64,000 nt of DNA, taken from assembly GCA_951804985.1 (NCBI GenBank), contig OX638132.1, positions 18,209,529-18,273,528 on the forward strand. Direction: 5' to 3'. Shown one piece after another: positions 46,833-57,102 of this stretch. Source of the DNA: Dryomyza anilis (taxonomy: Eukaryota > Arthropoda > Insecta > Diptera > Dryomyzidae). The position numbers were made by a program, and so were the translations under genes. Positions within the stretch are counted from its first letter, which is position 1. The number at the start of each line of letters is the position of its first letter. Under the pieces are notes generated by a model, which saw only the letters and a program-made list of their open reading frames with translations, made no database searches and was not told where the DNA came from.

Positions 46833-46960
46833 ATGGGCGCGTGCCGTGCTTTTTTCGTGTCATGCCCGAAAATCTGAGTTCGTGCGTGCAAAACTCCGTG
46901 CGTGCTAGTTGCTGTCGTGGCCGTGCGTGTCCGTGCCTCCAAAATCAGGCACGCGCCCAT
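46833..46960. repeat. GC-rich inverted-end mini-element, 128 bp
   Basis: ATGGGCGCGTGCC (46833-46845) and GGCACGCGCCCAT (46948-46960) are a perfect 13 bp inverted repeat. Between them CGTGCGTGC and GTCCGTGCC words recur. This is the most GC-rich spot in the window, so it stands out from both flanks. Confidence 0.75.
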
Positions 46961-48209
46961 TAAACATTTTTTTTTTATAGTTTCTACCCCAAATTAAAAA
47001 AACCCTTCCAACTTCAGAAAATAAAAATTTCGTGGTATTTTAGCCTTCTCTTAAAAATCTGTTGTTTTAGTTTTAGTTATGGATTTAAGAGAATAAAACA
47101 GTATCAAACTTAATTTTTGAATTATTTATTACAGGGACTAAAACCTATTGGAATATTGGTTCCGGTTCGGGTTTGAAGATTTTTTAAATTGTGGTTTCGA
47201 TTCCGCTTTCAACCAACACATAAAATGGGTATCGATTCCGGTTCCATACATTTTTTTATAACAGTTTCGATGCCGGTTCTTTGCGTTCCTTGTTCTGGTT
47301 CCGATATTTTTAAAATAGCGGTACCGATTCCAACCAGAAATAGATATATATGTTTCGATTCCAGTTCCCGTTCAATACAATTTTAATAACGATTCTGGTT
47401 TCAATAATCTAAACGGTTCCGGTAATTACACCTACTTTAAAATTTCCTTTGTGATCTAACCTTCCCAACTGGTCTACATAATTTTTTTGGCGCTTGATAT
47501 ATTAGCCTATACACACTCCAAATTGTTCCAGAACTGTTCGAAATTGGTGGTAGTCCAAACTACAACTCTTTTAGTTGTGACAATAAAGTTTTTGAATGTC
47601 AAAAATAAATTAACTGATATTATTAACCGATATTATTAATTTTTAGTGATTTTTAGTGTTTGGTATTCAGTGATTTCCTTTAGATCTCAATGTCGTCCTA
47701 ATGACAGTCTAGATTTAGTTTGCACATACTTGCGTCACCATGGTGATTTTTATGACGAAAAATGTTTTTTTTTTACCGCAAAAAACACAATTTTTTTTTT
47801 TTTTATAATTAATGAATAACCTTTTTTTAGTAACCCGTGATTTTTAACTTCCACTAACAGAATTAAAAAAGCGAATATGGAATTTAACTCGGCAAAAAAA
47901 TGTTGACCGCATAAATTTGAATTCTGGAACACTGTGTAACGCTTCAATCGAAATAATTTTATATTTATATAATAAGAAAAAGGGCCAGTCTTGTTCTTGG
48001 TTTTTCTATAAGACGTTTGCATCACGAGCCAAATTCTGTTAAGTGATTGATTGCTGTGCGTTATGTATCGGTCTTATTGACTAAATGCACCGAATAATAA
48101 ATAAATAATAATAAATAATAATAAATAAAAATAAATAAAATTTTTAACATTTCAGCATTTGAATATTTATGAATGACCGAAAAATATACACTCAGAATTA
48201 AAAAAAAAA
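46961..48209. other. Non-coding DNA with a GGTTCCG-rich tract
   Basis: 47145-47425 has many irregular GGTTCCG, CGATTCCGGTTCC words, similar in style to the ACCGAA tracts at 4700 and 6473. No coding signal beyond that. Confidence 0.5.
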
Positions 48210-48840
48210 TCACTGTTCTTGCTTATTTCATGCTTTCTCTTGCTATTGCTCTTGATCTAACTCTTGCCTCACTCTTGCTGTTAGTCTTGTTCTAACACTT
48301 GTTCTTGCTCTTACTCTTGCTCTTATAGAGTCGTTCTCACTCTTGTTCTTGCTCTTACTCTTGCTTTTGTGATTACTTTCTTTGCTCTTGCTATTGCTTT
48401 TGATCTAAAATTCACTCTTGCTGTTACTCTTGTTATAACTATTGTTCTTGGTCTTATTCTTGCTCAAAACACAGTTCTTGCTTATTTCATGATTTCTCTT
48501 GCTATTGCTCTTGCTATTGCTCTTGCTATTGCTCTTGATCTAAATCTTGCCTCACTCTTGCTGTTACTCTTGTTCTAACACTTGTTCTTGCTCTTACTCT
48601 TGCTCTTATAGAGTCGTTCTTACACATGTTATTGCTCTTACTCTTACTCTTGCTTTTGTCATTACTTTCTTTGCTCTTGCTATTGCTTTTGATCTAAAAC
48701 TCACTCTTGCTGTTACTCTTGTTATAACTATTGTTCTCGGTCTTATTGTTGCTCTTACAGAGTCGTTCTTATTCTTACTCTTGCTCTTACTCTTACTCTT
48801 GCTCTTGTTATTAGTTTGTCGTTCTTGTTCTTGCATCGAA
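48210..48840 (+). repeat. CTTGCT-type hexamer tract with 260-285 bp duplication
   Basis: Irregular CTTGCT, CTTACT, CTATTG hexamers. Larger landmarks repeat: GTTCTTGCTTATTTCATG at 48215 and 48474, and CTCTTATAGAGTCGTTCT at ~48320 and ~48603, so a block of roughly 260-285 bp was duplicated. Leu/Ala-rich frames are by-products. Confidence 0.85.
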
Positions 48841-50912
48841 ATTTCGATCTTCTTCTTTCAATTACAAGAACACATGTGATCCATGAATGCATGAACACAT
48901 AAGAAATACCCTGTACGTCTGTATCAGTAGCAGTTAGTCAAACCGACAACCATTACAGTATGTGTATTGTTGCTGCTGCTGCTGGTCAAAAAGCCAATGC
49001 GTATAAATTAATCTGTTTGACTTTTATTTCGTGTTACCCCCTCCACCCAGACACAAACTTACACACATTCCCAAAAACCCGACACAGGGTCATAACATAA
49101 ATTTATTATTAGCTGGCAACATGATTTGATGCCCTGTGTGCGATAAGTTTCGGTTCTAAATGGACAGACGAAAGAACGGACGGACGCTTCAGCAGCAGCA
49201 TCAGTTGATTTAGTGGTAGCAACGGGTAGCAGTCTGCACATTATTATCCACCACCTGCGCCACCACTATTGCCAACGTAAATTATTGATAATTTAGCGAC
49301 AAGATAAATGTGCGTTTATTGCCGGCCAGTGCAATTATGCCTGGCCAAAACTGAAAATTTCATTTTTCATTAAATCGCAAAAGCGGCTCAAATCACAGCA
49401 AACTAAGCGCATAAACTTGATGGAGCTCAGCAAATAAATCACGGCGCACAATCACGAAAAAACATAAAAATATTTTTATATGAAAAATGAGACAGATTTT
49501 TAAAAAATTATTTTTTTTCTTTATTTTAGCTTGCAATCAAAGTTAAAAGAGAAAATAAAAAATATATAAAAAAAACTGTAAAAAAACGAGCTCATAAATT
49601 TACAATAAGTTTCAAATAAAAGTGAATTGAAAATGAAACACAAACGAGCCGTAGGAAAATAAGGGAAAAACAAAAATGCAAAAAGGACACAAGACACAAA
49701 ATAAGTTTGGTGGTCAAAAGCTCTCAGAAAGTTGTGGATTTATTTAAAGAGCAGCAGCCGCACAACTAACGAAATGAAGACGCAGCCAGGCGCAATGCCT
49801 GAAAGCAGACTAAATTATCGAAATTATCCGATTTCATAATGGCACGACAAATTTATATAGGGTCGAAGTGGGAGTAATGCCGAACTGTTTGCAGCATCAA
49901 GAGAAGTATTCGTATTTGAAGTATTTGTGGCGCAAAGCATGCTACAGAACGGAAGGATACAGCGCAGAAGAATGTTGGGTATTTTGTGTGCATAATTTTA
50001 CAAAGATTCCTTTTCTTCAATGCAAATTTTTGGTTAACATTGACCGTACTGTGTGAACTCTTTTTCTTCATATTAATAATAATAAGCAACTCATTATAGC
50101 TTGTTTTGCATTGATTTGAGTTGATTTAGTACGGAAACATTATATTTTTTTTTTCAGAAATACTTTTTATGGTTAACTCTATTTATGATTGGGTTCAAAC
50201 GGATTTCCACGCGGCCTTTTTTGTATTTTAATATATAAATATAAAAATTTAGATTTTGTGCTTAGAATTCTAATACCAAGGAGCACTGTAAAAATGTCAA
50301 AAAAATATCTTACGGTTGACTTGTATTTTATTTGACGATGTTACGCAAAAATTATGATTAATGTAAACTGGGGTAAAGTGGGACATGGGGTATTGGACAT
50401 ATTTTTGCACTCAGAAAAATTAAAATAATTGCCAAGTGCTTTTTGCAAACAATTTAATCGTGCTAAGTCAAATGGTGCTAAATTATGTTGTTATTCCGAA
50501 ATTGGGTTAAAGTGGGAAACATGTGCTGGGGTAATGTGGGAAATGTAATTTAAGCAATATTTGTAGTTTTTTTTTTAATAAAAATATTGTGTTATATGAA
50601 TTATTTAATTCGTTTGGCCTAGAAAAACTTCAATCGTATGAGGAAACGAATTTAAAGCAACATTTTGACTTCAAATGAGTTGAGATCTGCGTTGCAGAAG
50701 AAAACCAAGATGCGACCCTTTAACAGAAACAAAAAGTACACATCGGTAAATATTCTTCAACTTAACTAAAAGAAGAAGAATGCTGCACAATTTGCAAGAA
50801 TAAAATACCGAAGAATTAAATTAAATTTCAACAATTCAGTGAACTGCTGAAATTAAAATTATGATTGTATTTTCTAAAAACGTTGCATAATCGGAAAAAA
50901 ACTTAAAAGATA
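48841..50912. other. Non-coding DNA, mixed composition
   Basis: 48950-49450 is GC-richer (GCCGGCCAGTGCAATTATGC and CTGGCC) and resembles conserved intergenic DNA. 49450-50912 is AT-rich. Short frames near 49868 on both strands overlap each other and show no family feature. Confidence 0.4.
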
Positions 50913-52199
50913 AGGACTGCGTCGAATAAAATTGTCCGTTACATATCTTCCCATAATGTGCTATTGCAAGATTCAAATTAAAAAAATTTCTCATGGTAGC
51001 TCTGAATTAAATGGCAAAAAATAATTTGTGTCAGTTATAGTCAATACAAAATTTATTTAACGCGAAAATGGCAAACGAAATGAAAGTGCGAGAAAATATA
51101 ATTAAAATTTTTCAAAAACAACCTAGTTGGACTTTTAAAAAAAATGCCAAGGAGGTAGGGGCTAACCCTAAGACCATTTCTCGCGTTATCAACCGCTTTA
51201 AGGAAGACCTGAGTATTGATCGGACGAAAGGTTCTGGTAAAAAAAAGGCCCACATGATCGTGAAAAGTCGAAGAAGGTTGTGAATATTTTAAAGAAAGAT
51301 CCAAGCATATCCGGAAGGAAATTGGCGAGAAAGGCGGATTGCTCAGAATATTTCGTGCGCAGGACTAAGAAAGAACCTGGGCTGAAGACGTACAAGGTCC
51401 AAAAAGTTCCGGATAGAAATGCCGTCAAGAATGAAACCGCAAAACAACGAGCTAAAAAGCTGAACCAAGATTTTTTTAAAAAATTCGATTGCTGCATAAT
51501 GGACGACGAAACTTATGTTTTAGCGTACTTTTCTCAGCTACCTGGGCAGGAATTTTATACAGCCGATTCTCGAGGAAATGTCGCTGAAAAATTCAAATAA
51601 AAAAAAATGACAAAATTCCCAAAGAAATTCCTTGTTTGGCAGGCAATTTGCAGTTGTGGAAAAAGGAGCAGCTCATTCGTGACATCGGGTACAATTAATA
51701 GCGAAATATATGTGAAGGAATGCTTGCAAAAGAGATTGCTTCCATTTTTACGCCAACATGAAGTGTACACATTTTTTTGGCCTGATCTCGCTTCATGTCA
51801 CTACAGCGAAACGGCCTTAGAGTGGATCCAACAAAATGCAGTGATTTTGGTGCCTAGAGAAACCAAACTGTCCAGAACTCAGGCCGATTGAGATACTGGG
51901 CTTTAGTAAAAAGGGAGATGAAGACAACAAAAAAAGTGGCCAAAGACTTTCTAGACTTTAAAAGAATGTGGTCTTCAGCAGCTGTGAGGGTGTCGGACAC
52001 TACCATTATAACATTAATGGAAGGGGTCCCGGAAAAATTAAAACTTTTTATTAAAAAATATAAATTTCTGGTTTTTTTTATTTTTTTTTAAATCTAAAAA
52101 TAATTTGCAAAATAAAATAATTTATTCTATAAAAATTCGATTACTAGATTTCTAGACTTTTTCATTTTTGTAGCGGACAATTTTATTTGACGCAGTCAT
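50913..52199 (+). mobile_element. Tc1/mariner-type DNA transposon, DDxE, inactive
   Basis: 1287 bp between TA sites (50911-50912 and 52200-52201). Terminal inverted repeats GACTGCGTCGAATAAAATTG and its partner CAATTTTATTTGACGCAGTC differ by one base over ~24 bp. Length and structure are normal for a complete Tc1-like element, so it inserted whole and later decayed. Confidence 0.88.
51068..52091 (+). pseudogene. Tc1-like transposase with frameshifts and a stop
   Basis: Starts MANEMKVRENIIKIFQ, a helix-turn-helix (KEVGANPKTISRVINRF), followed by a frameshift in an A run near 51240. The next frame has NILKKDPSISGRKLARKA and the first catalytic Asp in CIMDDETYVLAYFSQLPG; an in-frame TAA at 51598-51600 interrupts it. 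After it come KFLVWQAICSCGKR and the second Asp in FFWPDLASCHYS. A one-base shift near 51860 hides the third block CPELRPIE, whose Glu would be the E of the triad, roughly 35-37 residues after the second Asp; another shift precedes RYWALVKREM. The C-terminal VPEKLKLFIKKYK is typical of the family. Confidence 0.85.
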
Positions 52200-52201
52200 T
52201 A

Positions 52202-53347
52202 GTCAAAATCTGCATATCGTGTTGGGCAGTGTTATTTGGGAACAGTAATTTGAGGGTTTTAAAAGCAATCAATAATAAAATAATTTATGTAAAATACTAA
52301 TTTTCCCACATTTAGATCCACTCAAAGGTGTAGGCGCCTTATTTTTATAAAAAAAACTCAACAACTTATTTCACGTCTTAATGTTCAGATTACAAATTTT
52401 GAAAGAATATCACACTGAAAATGTAGTTTTATGAAAATATTTTTTTAAAACTAAAATCTAAGAAAAACTAAAAAATATTAATTTTATAACACAAAGTATA
52501 AAACAACAAGTTGTAACAATGAAAAGTTATTTTAATTAAAATTACATTACTCGTTTTTGTATAAAATTAAAATTTCAATTTAAATATCAATTATCTGTGC
52601 TGTTCTGATTTTTGTTTTTTATTTTTTACCTACACACCCAAAAAAAAAAGGATTGTTTTCGAATTGTTTGCCGCAAACAATCGAATGTTTGTAGTCATTA
52701 CTATTTGTTTCTATTAAATACTTTTAATTCATTTATATATAAACAATAACTATTTTCTGCAAATACTTTAATTGTCATAAGTATTCAATTAGTTATTATT
52801 CCAAAACACATTCATTACCTCTGGTAAATACGGCATTTATTTGCAATAAATGTTATATTTTATTTATGATATGTCATTTGCCTCAAATAATAATTATTTG
52901 AACTGTTAGCTCTAACGCAAAAGTGTTTGCAGTAATAATTACGATACGAGCATTACCGAAAACAATCGTGTCAATTGTAATGTTGTGACGAACCTCGTGC
53001 AACGTGCATTGAACGATGCTGACATAATTATTGAACATTTTGCTTTAGTTTATTTTCCTTAGTTTCCTCTAATTAAATCTCGTTAGACACATCAAATGAC
53101 ATATTCAACATCAATAATATAAAACATTTGTTTTACATAATTTCTAATTGATTTAAATATATTTTTTGTGCAGAACTCACATTTGCCTCAAATGAATTAT
53201 GTAGACAATTTAGCAGATTTCATGTAAGTCTCATTGAAGATCATGGAGCTTGAAGATGTTAATCAGAAAATTGAATTAAAGTGTTTTCGATTGTTTTAAG
53301 TTTGATTAGTAAAAATTCAACTCCATAGATAAATGAGTAGTCACAAA
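52202..53347. other. AT-rich DNA, no gene
   Basis: 52640-53310 contains ATTGTTTTCGAATTGTTTG near the left and CGATTGTTTTAAGTTTG near the right, but not a clean inverted pair. No frame supported. Confidence 0.4.
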
Positions 53348-54226
53348 ATATCGTCACTGTCATGCCAAAGGGGCGAATGTGCATTTTTAAAAATGTTGGG
53401 AAATCAAATTTTAAAGTTTGAAGTGCTTTAAAAATTAGAAAAATTTAGTTTTCATTCAATTTTTTTCTGTTATTTTGGTTTATTCATGAATTATTATAAC
53501 GTATATATAAAATCTTTGGATTTGGCCAACTTACTGAATGATAAATACGAATTTTGTGAGGCCATATCATGACCAAAATGCAAATATTTTTGTTTTTTAT
53601 GCTATAACTTTTTATTAGCTCAAAATAAAATAGTGATGTAAAGGAATTAATTGTTTGTTTTTAAAGCACCTATCGATCTGCATCATTATTTAAAAATATT
53701 TTCTTGCAAATAACAAAAATACGAATAATTGAAAATCTTGTCATGCCAAAAGGGCGAATCTTTCCTTTTTCGCCATAACTATTTATTGGTACGAGATCAA
53801 ATAGTGGAGTGAAGGTATTTATTGTTTGTTTTTAAAGCACCTATCGATTGGCATCATTATTTAAAAATATTTTGCCAAACATTTTTCTTGCAAATAACAA
53901 ATGGCAAATAAATGTTTGACAAAATATTTTTAATTAATGATGCAGAACTATAGGTGCGTTGACTACAAACAATAAATGCCTTTACACCTCTATTTTATCT
54001 TATTCCAATAAATAGTTATGGCGAAAAAACGAAAAGATTCGCCCTTTTGGCATGTTCAATTTTTCAAATTCGCCCTTTTGGTTTTGACTTTTGTGGCTAG
54101 AAATATCCAACAAAACGACACGCGATTTTAGCTCAGAATACTTGAGGAAAAACTACATTCAAAAATGTAAAAAAACGCAAATGTCAAAAATTGCACATTC
54201 GCCCCTTTGGCATGATAGTGACGATA
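53348..54226. mobile_element. Complete fold-back element, source of the 7938-10440 satellite
   Basis: Left end ATATCGTCACTGTCATGCC with AAAGGGGCGAATGTGCA and right end TGCACATTCGCCCCTTTGG with CATGATAGTGACGATAT are inverted repeats of about 40 bp. The 879 bp between them include the palindromic unit (AAGCACCTATCGATTGGCAT, TTTGCCAAACATTTTTC and the inverted partner ending GCAGAACTATAGGTGC) about 1.5 times. The phrase GGCGAATCTTT/AAAGATTCGCCC and TGGCATG links it to both tandem arrays on the left of the window. No coding capacity. Confidence 0.8.
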
Positions 54227-55195
54227 TGTTCAATGCATGCATGCGGCTGTGTGGAATGTGAATTCAATAGCAATAGAATTATTTGTGAGTAATAAAAAGT
54301 GTTTGCAGCAATAGAGAAAAAAATGTATATAGTTTGGTACAACTATTATATGTGTTTGATAGTAATTATTAAAGCCAAAATTTTTGAATTTCAACAAAGT
54401 TCTGAATCAGTAAATTATCATAAAAACAGCATATTTAAAATAAGAAAAGCCAAAACAAATTTTAAATTACTAGCATTTTTATCTGCTGCACCAGCAGGAC
54501 GACAATAAAATTCCGACGTGGAAATATGTGTCGTTAAGAGTTTTATTTGCTTTTCATTTCTTATTATTATTATTATGTTGGTGTTTTGTGATGATGATGT
54601 TATTGTTGTAGTTGTTAATGTGTTGTCGCTAGCTGTTTCACTCCTTTGCTGCGCGCTGTAATTTCTATGGAATTAACACATCTTTCACCGCATTACAAGG
54701 TGTAAAAATGTGTAAAATAATGTTATACGACAGTGGTGCGCACACGAAACACAACGGAGCGATGCGGAGTAGATAATAAAATACAAAAATATATATGAAA
54801 AAAAAAAAAGCAAAATGAAGAAAAGCGAAGGAGCAGACAAAGCAGTAGCAGTAGCAGCAGCTGTAACAGATGTAGACTACGAGACAGATCTGTGGTAATG
54901 CGCAAATGAATGCAATGTATGGTGGGTTGGTTCAGCGGCACTGAACTGTAGCAAAATAACTGCATAGTCAGTATGCAGTAAAAAAGATGTGAGCAATAAA
55001 AAAAAATGTGTAGCAAAATTAAATAAGAAACTAACTAATGTGCGGCGAATCGAAAATGTGTATCGCACGCAATGCGTTGAATCAAAGAAATGCGAATTTG
55101 GCGTTACTTCATAGAACTGTAATTAAAAAGCAATTTTTTCTTTAATATATTTTTAATTTATTAAAAAATAATTTGCACATTTCTAATCTACACAC
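54227..55195. other. Non-coding DNA
   Basis: 54560-54620 has TTATTATTATTATG and GATGATGATG trinucleotide runs. 54850-54870 has AGCAGTAGCAGTAGCAGCAG. No gene. Confidence 0.45.
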
Positions 55196-55384
<189 letters not shown>

Positions 55385-55509
55385 AGAAAATATTTTTTTA
55401 AAATTTAATTTACAATTATTTTATAATTTAACTGTTGATAAAAAAATTGAAAAATTAAAACCAAATCATAGAACAATATAATATTATACAAAATACGCAT
55501 AACATTTTC

Positions 55510-56270
55510 CCGTTTTTGTTTGAATATTCTGAGTTTTTTGTTTTGATCTCTGTTTGCTTTTGCTTTTGTATTTGAGAGTGTGTTTTTATTTTATATTTTC
55601 TATTTCCTTTTTTTTTTTGCTTTTATGAATATCATTTTCATTTCTCTTTTTGGTTTTGTGTTTTTTGATTTTGAGTTTTTATTTTTGCTTTTGTTTTTGT
55701 TTTTGAGTTTTCGTTTTCTCTGTATTTTATTGCAATTTTTGGTTTGTTTTTGATATTGTGATTTTGCTTTTTTTCGCTGCTTTTGTTTTTATGTTTTCAC
55801 TAATGTTTAGATGTATTTGCTTTTGTTCTTGTGTTTTTTCATTTGAGTTTGTGTTTTTGCTTTAGTTCCTGTGTTTTTTTTTATTTTTTTTATTTTTGTT
55901 CCCGTGTTTTTAATTTTTTTATTTATTTTGTTTTTGCGTTTGTGTTTTCCTCTTATTTGTGCTCTTGTGCTCCAGTGTTTCAATTTTTGCTTTTATTTTT
56001 GAATTTTTTTGTTTTATGATTTTCCTTTTGTTTTCGTGTATTTGGTTTTGGTGTTCTTGCTTTTGTTCTTGTGTTTTTGATTTTAGTTATTTGATTTTTT
56101 TGTGGTTTTTGTATTTTTTTCTGTTCAATTTTGTCTTTTGTTTTCTGTGTCTATTTGAGTTTTTTGTTTTTGTGTATTTGGTTTTAGTGTTTTGGCTTTT
56201 GTTCTTATGTTTTTGATTTTATTGTGGTTTTTGTATTTTTTTTTTTTTTTTTTTTGTTTTATCTTCTCAG
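55510..56270 (+). repeat. T/G-rich low-complexity tract, second copy
   Basis: TTTTTG, TTTTGTG and TTTTTGC words as at 37176-38375, in the same orientation and likewise followed by the retroposon-like end. Confidence 0.8.
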
Positions 56271-56425
56271 TTGTGGTAAGTCCCAAGTTATAACGCGTTG
56301 AAAGTTTAGGTTGTATGGCCGGACTCCATAGTATTCTGGTGCAAAATTTCAGTTAAATCGATTCAGCGGTTTAGCCGTGATGCTGGAACAAACAGACAGA
56401 CGGACCAAAAGTTCTATATATATAG
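56271..56425 (+). mobile_element. Retroposon-like 3' end, copy 2
   Basis: Shares CCAAGTTA, GGACTCCATAGTA, TCGATTCAGCGGTTTAGCC and GTGATGCTGGAACAAACAGA with 38380-38573 and ends ATATATATAGATATAAACAG, i.e. without the GATA expansion seen there. Confidence 0.65.
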
Positions 56426-56495
56426 ATATAAACAGATAAAAATAATAAGAATATTCAGTATTGAATAATAACAAAAAAAAAATAAAAAATTGCAT

Positions 56496-56543
56496 CTGAA
56501 TTTTCGTAACAATATGGTCGCTAATATTGTTACGAAAATTCAG
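56496..56543. repeat. Perfect 20 bp inverted repeat at the LTR edge
   Basis: CTGAATTTTCGTAACAATAT pairs perfectly with ATATTGTTACGAAAATTCAG around the 8-base loop GGTCGCTA. The right arm contains the terminus of the LTR at 56528-57102, so this looks like two LTR ends facing each other. Confidence 0.85.
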
Positions 56544-57102
56544 TCTACGGAATGTTTGATTTAAATTATAACAATTAACAATTTAATAAACAACTTTACT
56601 AATAACAAATTATAACAACTGCTGCATGTACACTATTTAACTTAACATTGATCACACTCCAGATACACTCGATCACTTTCCAATCACTACTGAAGTGCTG
56701 TGCCTCAGATGCGGCGCCCTTATATACTGCATGCATTAGTTCGACAGGATTCGACAAGCTTCGACATATTTCGAGAACCTTCTAGTAGTTTCGTGAATGA
56801 CGCATGCTATTGGCATCTCATTCGCACTTGTGTGTGTTTAAATGCGCTGATCTTCTATCTCTTTCTCGCACATTTCTTTAGTGCGCTGAATTCTCTTCCG
56901 TCTCTTTCTAAGACATTGCTTAGTGCGCTGAATTCTTTTCAGTCTCATTTACTCTTGCATAGTGGAGCAAATTACCTCTTTTCGTAATAATATTATTGTT
57001 GAAATTCAAGATATTTTTTTATCAGCGAGTAATTTTTAAACTGTCAATTATCATTTCTAAAATAAAAATATTTGAAGTTGTAACGGAAATCTAATTCCGT
57101 CA
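56528..57102 (-). mobile_element. Probable solo LTR or LTR relic, about 575 bp
   Basis: On minus the sequence would start TGACGGAATTAG (57102) and end TTCGTAACA (56528), i.e. TG...CA, and it contains a complete promoter (see separate entry). A repeated block GAATTCAGCGCACTAA occurs twice (~56886 and ~56920 region). No gag or pol is beside it and no target duplication is found, so it is a solo or truncated LTR. Gypsy-like by general layout; the family is not determined. Confidence 0.55.
56686..56785 (-). promoter_or_regulatory. LTR promoter with heat-shock element
   Basis: On minus: a three-unit heat-shock element CTAGAAGGTTCTCGAA (56785-56770), then TATATAAGGG (TATA at 56726-56719), then the initiator TTCAGT with A+1 near 56691. 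The element lies about 80-95 bp upstream of the start. GAA-NN-TTC-NN-GAA spacing is exact. The bases are seen directly; heat induction is inference. Confidence 0.6.
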
